NCBI GenBank assembly: GCA_963576725.1
Contig: OY755252.1
Span: 22,158,450 to 22,222,449, forward strand
Reading direction: 5' to 3'
Length of the DNA stretch: 64,000 bases
DNA from: Azorinus chamasolen
Taxonomy: Eukaryota > Mollusca > Bivalvia > Cardiida > Solecurtidae
Shown: positions 10,165 through 24,448 of the stretch, in pieces
Layout: each line of letters begins with the position of its first letter
Numbering within the stretch: the first letter of the stretch is position 1
The notes under the pieces: generated by a model
What the model saw: only the letters and a program-made list of their open reading frames with translations
The model's database searches: none
Told to the model about the DNA's origin: nothing
Program-made: the position numbers and the translations under genes

Positions 10165-12702
10165 TTTGTTGAATTTCAAGCATTTTTTATTAAATTGAGA
10201 AATTTTGGCTAATGACGGGCAACTTTGAAGTGTCGGTATTGCCCGAAAGCCTTCCTAAAATTGCCTTAGGCTACTTTTTGACATCTCCCTGCTGGAGAAA
10301 TATCTTTTTCTGGAATCAAAGGTCCCTCATATGTATCAAATTTGGCAAAGTAAAGTATTTCGTGAAGTTTCGGACATATTCCAGCATTTAGCATCTCATA
10401 AATTTAGCTTGAAGCGCATAAATCGCAGTTTTTCATTGGATCTAGCCGCGCGACCGACTCTTTCGGTGCTTCCTGTCATTTTATTTGGCTCTTCCAATGT
10501 GTTTTCTTACATAATTTCCAAGATCTAATATTCATCTCAATCAAATTTGCATTTTCAGAGTGTCTCTTTCTAGTTTTATTGCATTTTTTCTACATTTAAT
10601 AACTTTAACAGTGCAGAGCTCTACATAAATTGTAACCGCTAAAGATTGTTCATCAAGCATGCAAAGCGGGCGACTCTTAACCCTTATTTGTAGCTTCAGA
10701 CAGACGCGACTGTAATTTCTGTGGCTGCTAAGCAAGGGAAAAGAATGCTATTTCTATTTCTGAAATCTATTTGTATCTGCTGGCATTGAGTTTTGAAGTT
10801 TGAGTGCCCTCTGTTATGGGGTTCTTTGAATATGGTGAAGCTAAGTTGGTCAGATGACTTTAGAAAGGTAACAAAGCATTGTTTTTATTGTGAATTTCTC
10901 ATAACTTGACAGTTTCACTAAAGAAACAACAATATTTAGCTAAATCATAACATAAACACTCAAATTAGAGTTCTGAACATGTATCTTAAAGCATTTTTCA
11001 AGGATTTTTGTATATTTTATGTGGTTTCCCTGTTTTTCAGGCCTTGGCGGCACATCACGAAGGACACATTTTTTCCATAGTTTGGCTTTGTGTGGCATAT
11101 TCTTTGAGCCGGTTCTTTGCACTGGGGTAGGAACCATGTACAACACCACTGAGCATGACAGGAAATACCAGCCGGTCTATGGTGAAAAGGCTTTTGCGGC
11201 TACTCGGTGCTGCTTCCGCCGAAGCCGGCTACATGCGGCCGAGATCTTCGATTAATGCTGACAGTGACTGAAGGTATGCAAACCATAGGAAGCAATGTCC
11301 TTTTATGCTAAAATTAACCCTGCACTGTTGAGTGAAATCTGATTGGGCAGTCTTTTTCTGCTTCTTGTGCTTGAAATACCCTTCTGGAAAGGAGAGGTGC
11401 CTGTCGCGGGGGCATGAAAGCCGACTCATACCGTACATCTTCTTTAGGGCGCTGATCACAAGCGACGATCATTTCAACCCGATTTAGCATTTCGAGCTTG
11501 CTTGTCCATGCTAAAATAAGGATCTGGATCCAAATTCAGTATAAGATCTTAATGATTAGGCCATTTTATAGACAATTTTAGTCTTAAACTGAAGAATTTC
11601 AGCCAAATTTTACACCAGTTATCACTAAAATATCCAGTTTAAGGGTATTTTTTGTGAATCAGAGTTAATAATTTGGCTGTTTTCTAACAGATCAATGCCT
11701 GAGAGATGCTATGCCTTTTATTTCATCAAGATCAAATGAAAACTTTTCAAGAAATTAGGATTTTAGTTTTCGCCTACATCGCCATCTAACAGCTTATTCC
11801 GCATAGCCAATTTAGCCGACTGGGGTCGACTTTTCGAAAGCTCCCAGATCATTCAAATATGGTCAGATCAGCTTGCTTTTTGTTGTTTTTCAGTCAAAAT
11901 AATCTAAATACTTAGACTAATTTGAAAGATACTGTTTCAAATAAGATTGGGGGTATACTCTGGTGTGACCCCGGTGAGCAATTGCTTCCGGAGGTCGTAG
12001 TACAGTAAGAAGTAGTTCTTTAGAACTGCAGTGCTTTAAATATAAGCTAATAAGTGTCTCTTAAGAACTTGACAGGCTGAATAATTGCATATTTTCAAGT
12101 TATTGTGTGTATTCTCTGCCCATTGGGGTCATTTTTTGTGACTCTCTTGCAGGACTACTTCCTCTGGTGGATGTTGGGAAATATGTGTGTGGAGCGTCAG
12201 AATGGCCCAAATTTAAAGCGAAAATAGACGGTGTGTACATACTTTTGTATGTAGCGAAAAAAGTCAACGTTCTTGACCTTGTTTTCTGGTGATCTAGAGA
12301 CTGTGTTTGGACTAAATATGAACGTGTTAAGAGGGTATAACCCAAATCTATGCCTGGAAGTAGCTATGGGATGCAGAAAATGCCTGTTTTTACATAGAAT
12401 AAAGAAGGGCAAAAGTGACCGGGCTCACACCTATAACAGAAACTGTTAAAATGGAATATCTTCAAAACGGTAAGGATTACTGCCCTGAAATTTCACATGT
12501 TGGTAATTTATGACTAAAGAAGCTTGCACATGAGAGAGTTTTCAACAGATCTCAGTAAATTTGAAGAAATTGAGATTTTTAAAAAAAATGTGTTAAACGG
12601 TTCAGTATAAAGACCTCTCCTGCACTTATATCAGACTATTTGGCCTTGATAGGCTCTGTGATCTGGATCTAAACAGCATAGAACAACCCGGCTGAGTATA
12701 TT
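10165..12702 (+). repeat. Array unit 5, 2,538 bp, haplotype A/TTAT-
   Basis: A at 10956. Element at 11962-12431, short junction. Confidence 0.95.
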
Positions 12703-15240
12703 TTTGTTGAATTTCAAGCATTTTTTATTAAATTGAGAAATTTTGGCTAATGACGGGCAACTTTGAAGTGTCGGTATTGCCCGAAAGCCTTCCTAAAATT
12801 GCCTTAGGCTACTTTTTGACATCTCCCTGCTGGAGAAATATCTTTTTCTGGAATCAAAGGTCCCTCATATGTATCAAATTTGGCAAAGTAAAGTATTTCG
12901 TGAAGTTTCGGACATATTCCAGCATTTAGCATCTCATAAATTTAGCTTGAAGCGCATAAATCGCAGTTTTTCATTGGATCTAGCCGCGCGACCGACTCTT
13001 TCGGTGCTTCCTGTCATTTTATTTGGCTCTTCCAATGTGTTTTCTTACATAATTTCCAAGATCTAATATTCATCTCAATCAAATTTGCATTTTCAGAGTG
13101 TCTCTTTCTAGTTTTATTGCATTTTTTCTACATTTAATAACTTTAACAGTGCAGAGCTCTACATAAATTGTAACCGCTAAAGATTGTTCATCAAGCATGC
13201 AAAGCGGGCGACTCTTAACCCTTATTTGTAGCTTCAGACAGACGCGACTGTAATTTCTGTGGCTGCTAAGCAAGGGAAAAGAATGCTATTTCTATTTCTG
13301 AAATCTATTTGTATCTGCTGGCATTGAGTTTTGAAGTTTGAGTGCCCTCTGTTATGGGGTTCTTTGAATATGGTGAAGCTAAGTTGGTCAGATGACTTTA
13401 GAAAGGTAACAAAGCATTGTTTTTATTGTGAATTTCTCATAACTTGACAGTTTCACTAAAGAAACAACAATATTTAGCTAAATCATAACATAAACACTCA
13501 AATTAGAGTTCTGAACATGTATCTTAAAGCATTTTTCAAGGATTTTTGTATATTTTATGTGGTTTCCCTGTTTTTCAGGCCTTGGCGGCACATCACGAAG
13601 GACACATTTTTTCCATAGTTTGGCTTTGTGTGGCATATTCTTTGAGCCGGTTCTTTGCACTGGGGTAGGAACCATGTACAACACCACTGAGCATGACAGG
13701 AAATACCAGCCGGTCTATGGTGAAAAGGCTTTTGCGGCTACTCGGTGCTGCTTCCGCCGAAGCCGGCTACATGCGGCCGAGATCTTCGATTAATGCTGAC
13801 AGTGACTGAAGGTATGCAAACCATAGGAAGCAATGTCCTTTTATGCTAAAATTAACCCTGCACTGTTGAGTGAAATCTGATTGGGCAGTCTTTTTCTGCT
13901 TCTTGTGCTTGAAATACCCTTCTGGAAAGGAGAGGTGCCTGTCGCGGGGGCATGAAAGCCGACTCATACCGTACATCTTCTTTAGGGCGCTGATCACAAG
14001 CGACGATCATTTCAACCCGATTTAGCATTTCGAGCTTGCTTGTCCATGCTAAAATAAGGATCTGGATCCAAATTCAGTATAAGATCTTAATGATTAGGCC
14101 ATTTTATAGACAATTTTAGTCTTAAACTGAAGAATTTCAGCCAAATTTTACACCAGTTATCACTAAAATATCCAGTTTAAGGGTATTTTTTGTGAATCAG
14201 AGTTAATAATTTGGCTGTTTTCTAACAGATCAATGCCTGAGAGATGCTATGCCTTTTATTTCATCAAGATCAAATGAAAACTTTTCAAGAAATTAGGATT
14301 TTAGTTTTCGCCTACATCGCCATCTAACAGCTTATTCCGCATAGCCAATTTAGCCGACTGGGGTCGACTTTTCGAAAGCTCCCAGATCATTCAAATATGG
14401 TCAGATCAGCTTGCTTTTTGTTGTTTTTCAGTCAAAATAATCTAAATACTTAGACTAATTTGAAAGATACTGTTTCAAATAAGATTGGGGGTATACTCTG
14501 GTGTGACCCCGGTGAGCAATTGCTTCCGGAGGTCGTAGTACAGTAAGAAGTAGTTCTTTAGAACTGCAGTGCTTTAAATATAAGCTAATAAGTGTCTCTT
14601 AAGAACTTGACAGGCTGAATAATTGCATATTTTCAAGTTATTGTGTGTATTCTCTGCCCATTGGGGTCATTTTTTGTGACTCTCTTGCAGGACTACTTCC
14701 TCTGGTGGATGTTGGGAAATATGTGTGTGGAGCGTCAGAATGGCCCAAATTTAAAGCGAAAATAGACGGTGTGTACATACTTTTGTATGTAGCGAAAAAA
14801 GTCAACGTTCTTGACCTTGTTTTCTGGTGATCTAGAGACTGTGTTTGGACTAAATATGAACGTGTTAAGAGGGTATAACCCAAATCTATGCCTGGAAGTA
14901 GCTATGGGATGCAGAAAATGCCTGTTTTTACATAGAATAAAGAAGGGCAAAAGTGACCGGGCTCACACCTATAACAGAAACTGTTAAAATGAAATATCTT
15001 CAAAACGGTAAGGATTACTGCCCTGAAATTTCACATGTTGGTAATTTATGACTAAAGAAGCTTGCACATGAGAGAGTTTTCAACAGATCTCAGTAAATTT
15101 GAAGAAATTGAGATTTTTAAAAAAAATGTGTTAAACGGTTCAGTATAAAGACCTCTCCTGCACTTATATCAGACTATTTGGCCTTGATAGGCTCTGTGAT
15201 CTGGATCTAAACAGCATAGAACAACCCGGCTGAGTATATT
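12703..15240 (+). repeat. Array unit 6, 2,538 bp, haplotype A/TTAT-, private G>A
   Basis: A at 13494. Element at 14500-14969, short junction. A private G-to-A change at 14992 lies 23 bases past the element; all other copies read GGAATATC where this one reads GAAATATC. Confidence 0.95.
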
Positions 15241-17778
15241 TTTGTTGAATTTCAAGCATTTTTTATTAAATTGAGAAATTTTGGCTAATGACGGGCAACT
15301 TTGAAGTGTCGGTATTGCCCGAAAGCCTTCCTAAAATTGCCTTAGGCTACTTTTTGACATCTCCCTGCTGGAGAAATATCTTTTTCTGGAATCAAAGGTC
15401 CCTCATATGTATCAAATTTGGCAAAGTAAAGTATTTCGTGAAGTTTCGGACATATTCCAGCATTTAGCATCTCATAAATTTAGCTTGAAGCGCATAAATC
15501 GCAGTTTTTCATTGGATCTAGCCGCGCGACCGACTCTTTCGGTGCTTCCTGTCATTTTATTTGGCTCTTCCAATGTGTTTTCTTACATAATTTCCAAGAT
15601 CTAATATTCATCTCAATCAAATTTGCATTTTCAGAGTGTCTCTTTCTAGTTTTATTGCATTTTTTCTACATTTAATAACTTTAACAGTGCAGAGCTCTAC
15701 ATAAATTGTAACCGCTAAAGATTGTTCATCAAGCATGCAAAGCGGGCGACTCTTAACCCTTATTTGTAGCTTCAGACAGACGCGACTGTAATTTCTGTGG
15801 CTGCTAAGCAAGGGAAAAGAATGCTATTTCTATTTCTGAAATCTATTTGTATCTGCTGGCATTGAGTTTTGAAGTTTGAGTGCCCTCTGTTATGGGGTTC
15901 TTTGAATATGGTGAAGCTAAGTTGGTCAGATGACTTTAGAAAGGTAACAAAGCATTGTTTTTATTGTGAATTTCTCATAACTTGACAGTTTCACTAAAGA
16001 AACAACAATATTTAGCTAAATCATAACATAAACACTCAAATTAGAGTTCTGAACATGTATCTTAAAGCATTTTTCAAGGATTTTTGTATATTTTATGTGG
16101 TTTCCCTGTTTTTCAGGCCTTGGCGGCACATCACGAAGGACACATTTTTTCCATAGTTTGGCTTTGTGTGGCATATTCTTTGAGCCGGTTCTTTGCACTG
16201 GGGTAGGAACCATGTACAACACCACTGAGCATGACAGGAAATACCAGCCGGTCTATGGTGAAAAGGCTTTTGCGGCTACTCGGTGCTGCTTCCGCCGAAG
16301 CCGGCTACATGCGGCCGAGATCTTCGATTAATGCTGACAGTGACTGAAGGTATGCAAACCATAGGAAGCAATGTCCTTTTATGCTAAAATTAACCCTGCA
16401 CTGTTGAGTGAAATCTGATTGGGCAGTCTTTTTCTGCTTCTTGTGCTTGAAATACCCTTCTGGAAAGGAGAGGTGCCTGTCGCGGGGGCATGAAAGCCGA
16501 CTCATACCGTACATCTTCTTTAGGGCGCTGATCACAAGCGACGATCATTTCAACCCGATTTAGCATTTCGAGCTTGCTTGTCCATGCTAAAATAAGGATC
16601 TGGATCCAAATTCAGTATAAGATCTTAATGATTAGGCCATTTTATAGACAATTTTAGTCTTAAACTGAAGAATTTCAGCCAAATTTTACACCAGTTATCA
16701 CTAAAATATCCAGTTTAAGGGTATTTTTTGTGAATCAGAGTTAATAATTTGGCTGTTTTCTAACAGATCAATGCCTGAGAGATGCTATGCCTTTTATTTC
16801 ATCAAGATCAAATGAAAACTTTTCAAGAAATTAGGATTTTAGTTTTCGCCTACATCGCCATCTAACAGCTTATTCCGCATAGCCAATTTAGCCGACTGGG
16901 GTCGACTTTTCGAAAGCTCCCAGATCATTCAAATATGGTCAGATCAGCTTGCTTTTTGTTGTTTTTCAGTCAAAATAATCTAAATACTTAGACTAATTTG
17001 AAAGATACTGTTTCAAATAAGATTGGGGGTATACTCTGGTGTGACCCCGGTGAGCAATTGCTTCCGGAGGTCGTAGTACAGTAAGAAGTAGTTCTTTAGA
17101 ACTGCAGTGCTTTAAATATAAGCTAATAAGTGTCTCTTAAGAACTTGACAGGCTGAATAATTGCATATTTTCAAGTTATTGTGTGTATTCTCTGCCCATT
17201 GGGGTCATTTTTTGTGACTCTCTTGCAGGACTACTTCCTCTGGTGGATGTTGGGAAATATGTGTGTGGAGCGTCAGAATGGCCCAAATTTAAAGCGAAAA
17301 TAGACGGTGTGTACATACTTTTGTATGTAGCGAAAAAAGTCAACGTTCTTGACCTTGTTTTCTGGTGATCTAGAGACTGTGTTTGGACTAAATATGAACG
17401 TGTTAAGAGGGTATAACCCAAATCTATGCCTGGAAGTAGCTATGGGATGCAGAAAATGCCTGTTTTTACATAGAATAAAGAAGGGCAAAAGTGACCGGGC
17501 TCACACCTATAACAGAAACTGTTAAAATGGAATATCTTCAAAACGGTAAGGATTACTGCCCTGAAATTTCACATGTTGGTAATTTATGACTAAAGAAGCT
17601 TGCACATGAGAGAGTTTTCAACAGATCTCAGTAAATTTGAAGAAATTGAGATTTTTAAAAAAAATGTGTTAAACGGTTCAGTATAAAGACCTCTCCTGCA
17701 CTTATATCAGACTATTTGGCCTTGATAGGCTCTGTGATCTGGATCTAAACAGCATAGAACAACCCGGCTGAGTATATT
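15241..17778 (+). repeat. Array unit 7, 2,538 bp, haplotype A/TTAT-
   Basis: A at 16032. Element at 17038-17507, short junction. Confidence 0.95.
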
Positions 17779-19843
17779 TTTGTTGAATTTCAAGCATTTT
17801 TTATTAAATTGAGAAATTTTGGCTAATGACGGGCAACTTTGAAGTGTCGGTATTGCCCGAAAGCCTTCCTAAAATTGCCTTAGGCTACTTTTTGACATCT
17901 CCCTGCTGGAGAAATATCTTTTTCTGGAATCAAAGGTCCCTCATATGTATCAAATTTGGCAAAGTAAAGTATTTCGTGAAGTTTCGGACATATTCCAGCA
18001 TTTAGCATCTCATAAATTTAGCTTGAAGCGCATAAATCGCAGTTTTTCATTGGATCTAGCCGCGCGACCGACTCTTTCGGTGCTTCCTGTCATTTTATTT
18101 GGCTCTTCCAATGTGTTTTCTTACATAATTTCCAAGATCTAATATTCATCTCAATCAAATTTGCATTTTCAGAGTGTCTCTTTCTAGTTTTATTGCATTT
18201 TTTCTACATTTAATAACTTTAACAGTGCAGAGCTCTACATAAATTGTAACCGCTAAAGATTGTTCATCAAGCATGCAAAGCGGGCGACTCTTAACCCTTA
18301 TTTGTAGCTTCAGACAGACGCGACTGTAATTTCTGTGGCTGCTAAGCAAGGGAAAAGAATGCTATTTCTATTTCTGAAATCTATTTGTATCTGCTGGCAT
18401 TGAGTTTTGAAGTTTGAGTGCCCTCTGTTATGGGGTTCTTTGAATATGGTGAAGCTAAGTTGGTCAGATGACTTTAGAAAGGTAACAAAGCATTGTTTTT
18501 ATTGTGAATTTCTCATAACTTGACAGTTTCACTAAAGAAACAACAATATTTAGCTAAATCATAACATAAACACTCAAATTAGAGTTCTGAACATGTATCT
18601 TAAAGCATTTTTCAAGGATTTTTGTATATTTTATGTGGTTTCCCTGTTTTTCAGGCCTTGGCGGCACATCACGAAGGACACATTTTTTCCATAGTTTGGC
18701 TTTGTGTGGCATATTCTTTGAGCCGGTTCTTTGCACTGGGGTAGGAACCATGTACAACACCACTGAGCATGACAGGAAATACCAGCCGGTCTATGGTGAA
18801 AAGGCTTTTGCGGCTACTCGGTGCTGCTTCCGCCGAAGCCGGCTACATGCGGCCGAGATCTTCGATTAATGCTGACAGTGACTGAAGGTATGCAAACCAT
18901 AGGAAGCAATGTCCTTTTATGCTAAAATTAACCCTGCACTGTTGAGTGAAATCTGATTGGGCAGTCTTTTTCTGCTTCTTGTGCTTGAAATACCCTTCTG
19001 GAAAGGAGAGGTGCCTGTCGCGGGGGCATGAAAGCCGACTCATACCGTACATCTTCTTTAGGGCGCTGATCACAAGCGACGATCATTTCAACCCGATTTA
19101 GCATTTCGAGCTTGCTTGTCCATGCTAAAATAAGGATCTGGATCCAAATTCAGTATAAGATCTTAATGATTAGGCCATTTTATAGACAATTTTAGTCTTA
19201 AACTGAAGAATTTCAGCCAAATTTTACACCAGTTATCACTAAAATATCCAGTTTAAGGGTATTTTTTGTGAATCAGAGTTAATAATTTGGCTGTTTTCTA
19301 ACAGATCAATGCCTGAGAGATGCTATGCCTTTTATTTCATCAAGATCAAATGAAAACTTTTCAAGAAATTAGGATTTTAGTTTTCGCCTACATCGCCATC
19401 TAACAGCTTATTCCGCATAGCCAATTTAGCCGACTGGGGTCGACTTTTCGAAAGCTCCCAGATCATTCAAATATGGTCAGATCAGCTTGCTTTTTGTTGT
19501 TTTTCAGTCAAAATAATCTAAATACTTAGACTAATTTGAAAGATACTGTTTCAAATAAGATTGGGGGTATACTCTAACAGAAACTGTTAAAATGGAATAT
19601 CTTCAAAACGGTAAGGATTACTGCCCTGAAATTTCACATGTTGGTAATTTATGACTAAAGAAGCTTGCACATGAGAGAGTTTTCAACAGATCTCAGTAAA
19701 TTTGAAGAAATTGAGATTTTTAAAAAAAATGTGTTAAACGGTTCAGTATAAAGACCTCTCCTGCACTTATATCAGACTATTTGGCCTTGATAGGCTCTGT
19801 GATCTGGATCTAAACAGCATAGAACAACCCGGCTGAGTATATT
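17779..19843 (+). repeat. Array unit 8, 2,065 bp, element absent
   Basis: A at 18570. The 470-bp element is missing. The left flank ending ACTCT (19575) joins AACAG (19576), so three right-flank bases (TAT) are lost as well as the element. Length agrees: 2,538 minus 473. Confidence 0.95.
19571..19590. other. Empty site 1 of the 470-bp element (unit 8)
   Basis: ACTCT 19571-19575 is joined directly to AACAGAAACTGTTA. Relative to the filled TTAT- units, the element and the adjacent TAT are missing. The T of ACTCT restores the full TAACAG-AAA-CTGTTA hairpin. Confidence 0.85.
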
Positions 19844-21910
19844 TTTGTTGAATTTCAAGCATTTTTTATTAAATTGAGAAATTTTGGCTAATGACGGGCA
19901 ACTTTGAAGTGTCGGTATTGCCCGAAAGCCTTCCTAAAATTGCCTTAGGCTACTTTTTGACATCTCCCTGCTGGAGAAATATCTTTTTCTGGAATCAAAG
20001 GTCCCTCATATGTATCAAATTTGGCAAAGTAAAGTATTTCGTGAAGTTTCGGACATATTCCAGCATTTAGCATCTCATAAATTTAGCTTGAAGCGCATAA
20101 ATCGCAGTTTTTCATTGGATCTAGCCGCGCGACCGACTCTTTCGGTGCTTCCTGTCATTTTATTTGGCTCTTCCAATGTGTTTTCTTACATAATTTCCAA
20201 GATCTAATATTCATCTCAATCAAATTTGCATTTTCAGAGTGTCTCTTTCTAGTTTTATTGCATTTTTTCTACATTTAATAACTTTAACAGTGCAGAGCTC
20301 TACATAAATTGTAACCGCTAAAGATTGTTCATCAAGCATGCAAAGCGGGCGACTCTTAACCCTTATTTGTAGCTTCAGACAGACGCGACTGTAATTTCTG
20401 TGGCTGCTAAGCAAGGGAAAAGAATGCTATTTCTATTTCTGAAATCTATTTGTATCTGCTGGCATTGAGTTTTGAAGTTTGAGTGCCCTCTGTTATGGGG
20501 TTCTTTGAATATGGTGAAGCTAAGTTGGTCAGATGACTTTAGAAAGGTAACAAAGCATTGTTTTTATTGTGAATTTCTCATAACTTGACAGTTTCACTAA
20601 AGAAACAACAATATTTAGCTAAATCATAACATAAACACTCAAATTAGAGTTCTGAACATGTATCTTAAAGCATTTTTCAAGGATTTTTGTATATTTTATG
20701 TGGTTTCCCTGTTTTTCAGGCCTTGGCGGCACATCACGAAGGACACATTTTTTCCATAGTTTGGCTTTGTGTGGCATATTCTTTGAGCCGGTTCTTTGCA
20801 CTGGGGTAGGAACCATGTACAACACCACTGAGCATGACAGGAAATACCAGCCGGTCTATGGTGAAAAGGCTTTTGCGGCTACTCGGTGCTGCTTCCGCCG
20901 AAGCCGGCTACATGCGGCCGAGATCTTCGATTAATGCTGACAGTGACTGAAGGTATGCAAACCATAGGAAGCAATGTCCTTTTATGCTAAAATTAACCCT
21001 GCACTGTTGAGTGAAATCTGATTGGGCAGTCTTTTTCTGCTTCTTGTGCTTGAAATACCCTTCTGGAAAGGAGAGGTGCCTGTCGCGGGGGCATGAAAGC
21101 CGACTCATACCGTACATCTTCTTTAGGGCGCTGATCACAAGCGACGATCATTTCAACCCGATTTAGCATTTCGAGCTTGCTTGTCCATGCTAAAATAAGG
21201 ATCTGGATCCAAATTCAGTATAAGATCTTAATGATTAGGCCATTTTATAGACAATTTTAGTCTTAAACTGAAGAATTTCAGCCAAATTTTACACCAGTTA
21301 TCACTAAAATATCCAGTTTAAGGGTATTTTTTGTGAATCAGAGTTAATAATTTGGCTGTTTTCTAACAGATCAATGCCTGAGAGATGCTATGCCTTTTAT
21401 TTCATCAAGATCAAATGAAAACTTTTCAAGAAATTAGGATTTTAGTTTTCGCCTACATCGCCATCTAACAGCTTATTCCGCATAGCCAATTTAGCCGACT
21501 GGGGTCGACTTTTCGAAAGCTCCCAGATCATTCAAATATGGTCAGATCAGCTTGCTTTTTGTTGTTTTTCAGTCAAAATAATCTAAATACTTAGACTAAT
21601 TTGAAAGATACTGTTTCAAATAAGATTGGGGGTATACTCTATAACAGAAACTGTTAAAATGGAATATCTTCAAAACGGTAAGGATTACTGCCCTGAAATT
21701 TCACATGTTGGTAATTTATGACTAAAGAAGCTTGCACATGAGAGAGTTTTCAACAGATCTCAGTAAATTTGAAGAAATTGAGATTTTTAAAAAAAATGTG
21801 TTAAACGGTTCAGTATAAAGACCTCTCCTGCACTTATATCAGACTATTTGGCCTTGATAGGCTCTGTGATCTGGATCTAAACAGCATAGAACAACCCGGC
21901 TGAGTATATT
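19844..21910 (+). repeat. Array unit 9, 2,067 bp, element absent
   Basis: A at 20635. The element is missing, with a junction different from unit 8: ACTCT (ending 21640) joins ATAACAG (21641), so only one right-flank base is lost. Length agrees: 2,538 minus 471. Confidence 0.95.
21636..21657. other. Empty site 2 of the 470-bp element (unit 9)
   Basis: ACTCT 21636-21640 is joined to ATAACAGAAACTGTTA. The element and one adjacent T are missing, two bases fewer than in unit 8, so the two neighbouring empty junctions are not copies of each other. Confidence 0.85.
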
Positions 21911-24448
21911 TTTGTTGAATTTCAAGCATTTTTTATTAAATTGAGAAATTTTGGCTAATGACGGGCAACTTTGAAGTGTCGGTATTGCCCGAAAGCCTTC
22001 CTAAAATTGCCTTAGGCTACTTTTTGACATCTCCCTGCTGGAGAAATATCTTTTTCTGGAATCAAAGGTCCCTCATATGTATCAAATTTGGCAAAGTAAA
22101 GTATTTCGTGAAGTTTCGGACATATTCCAGCATTTAGCATCTCATAAATTTAGCTTGAAGCGCATAAATCGCAGTTTTTCATTGGATCTAGCCGCGCGAC
22201 CGACTCTTTCGGTGCTTCCTGTCATTTTATTTGGCTCTTCCAATGTGTTTTCTTACATAATTTCCAAGATCTAATATTCATCTCAATCAAATTTGCATTT
22301 TCAGAGTGTCTCTTTCTAGTTTTATTGCATTTTTTCTACATTTAATAACTTTAACAGTGCAGAGCTCTACATAAATTGTAACCGCTAAAGATTGTTCATC
22401 AAGCATGCAAAGCGGGCGACTCTTAACCCTTATTTGTAGCTTCAGACAGACGCGACTGTAATTTCTGTGGCTGCTAAGCAAGGGAAAAGAATGCTATTTC
22501 TATTTCTGAAATCTATTTGTATCTGCTGGCATTGAGTTTTGAAGTTTGAGTGCCCTCTGTTATGGGGTTCTTTGAATATGGTGAAGCTAAGTTGGTCAGA
22601 TGACTTTAGAAAGGTAACAAAGCATTGTTTTTATTGTGAATTTCTCATAACTTGACAGTTTCACTAAAGAAACAACAATATTTAGCTAAATCATAACATA
22701 AACACTCAAATTAGAGTTCTGAACATGTATCTTAAAGCATTTTTCAAGGATTTTTGTATATTTTATGTGGTTTCCCTGTTTTTCAGGCCTTGGCGGCACA
22801 TCACGAAGGACACATTTTTTCCATAGTTTGGCTTTGTGTGGCATATTCTTTGAGCCGGTTCTTTGCACTGGGGTAGGAACCATGTACAACACCACTGAGC
22901 ATGACAGGAAATACCAGCCGGTCTATGGTGAAAAGGCTTTTGCGGCTACTCGGTGCTGCTTCCGCCGAAGCCGGCTACATGCGGCCGAGATCTTCGATTA
23001 ATGCTGACAGTGACTGAAGGTATGCAAACCATAGGAAGCAATGTCCTTTTATGCTAAAATTAACCCTGCACTGTTGAGTGAAATCTGATTGGGCAGTCTT
23101 TTTCTGCTTCTTGTGCTTGAAATACCCTTCTGGAAAGGAGAGGTGCCTGTCGCGGGGGCATGAAAGCCGACTCATACCGTACATCTTCTTTAGGGCGCTG
23201 ATCACAAGCGACGATCATTTCAACCCGATTTAGCATTTCGAGCTTGCTTGTCCATGCTAAAATAAGGATCTGGATCCAAATTCAGTATAAGATCTTAATG
23301 ATTAGGCCATTTTATAGACAATTTTAGTCTTAAACTGAAGAATTTCAGCCAAATTTTACACCAGTTATCACTAAAATATCCAGTTTAAGGGTATTTTTTG
23401 TGAATCAGAGTTAATAATTTGGCTGTTTTCTAACAGATCAATGCCTGAGAGATGCTATGCCTTTTATTTCATCAAGATCAAATGAAAACTTTTCAAGAAA
23501 TTAGGATTTTAGTTTTCGCCTACATCGCCATCTAACAGCTTATTCCGCATAGCCAATTTAGCCGACTGGGGTCGACTTTTCGAAAGCTCCCAGATCATTC
23601 AAATATGGTCAGATCAGCTTGCTTTTTGTTGTTTTTCAGTCAAAATAATCTAAATACTTAGACTAATTTGAAAGATACTGTTTCAAATAAGATTGGGGGT
23701 ATACTCTGGTGTGACCCCGGTGAGCAATTGCTTCCGGAGGTCGTAGTACAGTAAGAAGTAGTTCTTTAGAACTGCAGTGCTTTAAATATAAGCTAATAAG
23801 TGTCTCTTAAGAACTTGACAGGCTGAATAATTGCATATTTTCAAGTTATTGTGTGTATTCTCTGCCCATTGGGGTCATTTTTTGTGACTCTCTTGCAGGA
23901 CTACTTCCTCTGGTGGATGTTGGGAAATATGTGTGTGGAGCGTCAGAATGGCCCAAATTTAAAGCGAAAATAGACGGTGTGTACATACTTTTGTATGTAG
24001 CGAAAAAAGTCAACGTTCTTGACCTTGTTTTCTGGTGATCTAGAGACTGTGTTTGGACTAAATATGAACGTGTTAAGAGGGTATAACCCAAATCTATGCC
24101 TGGAAGTAGCTATGGGATGCAGAAAATGCCTGTTTTTACATAGAATAAAGAAGGGCAAAAGTGACCGGGCTCACACCTATAACAGAAACTGTTAAAATGG
24201 AATATCTTCAAAACGGTAAGGATTACTGCCCTGAAATTTCACATGTTGGTAATTTATGACTAAAGAAGCTTGCACATGAGAGAGTTTTCAACAGATCTCA
24301 GTAAATTTGAAGAAATTGAGATTTTTAAAAAAAATGTGTTAAACGGTTCAGTATAAAGACCTCTCCTGCACTTATATCAGACTATTTGGCCTTGATAGGC
24401 TCTGTGATCTGGATCTAAACAGCATAGAACAACCCGGCTGAGTATATT
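21911..24448 (+). repeat. Array unit 10, 2,538 bp, haplotype A/TTAT-
   Basis: A at 22702. Element at 23708-24177, short junction. Confidence 0.95.
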
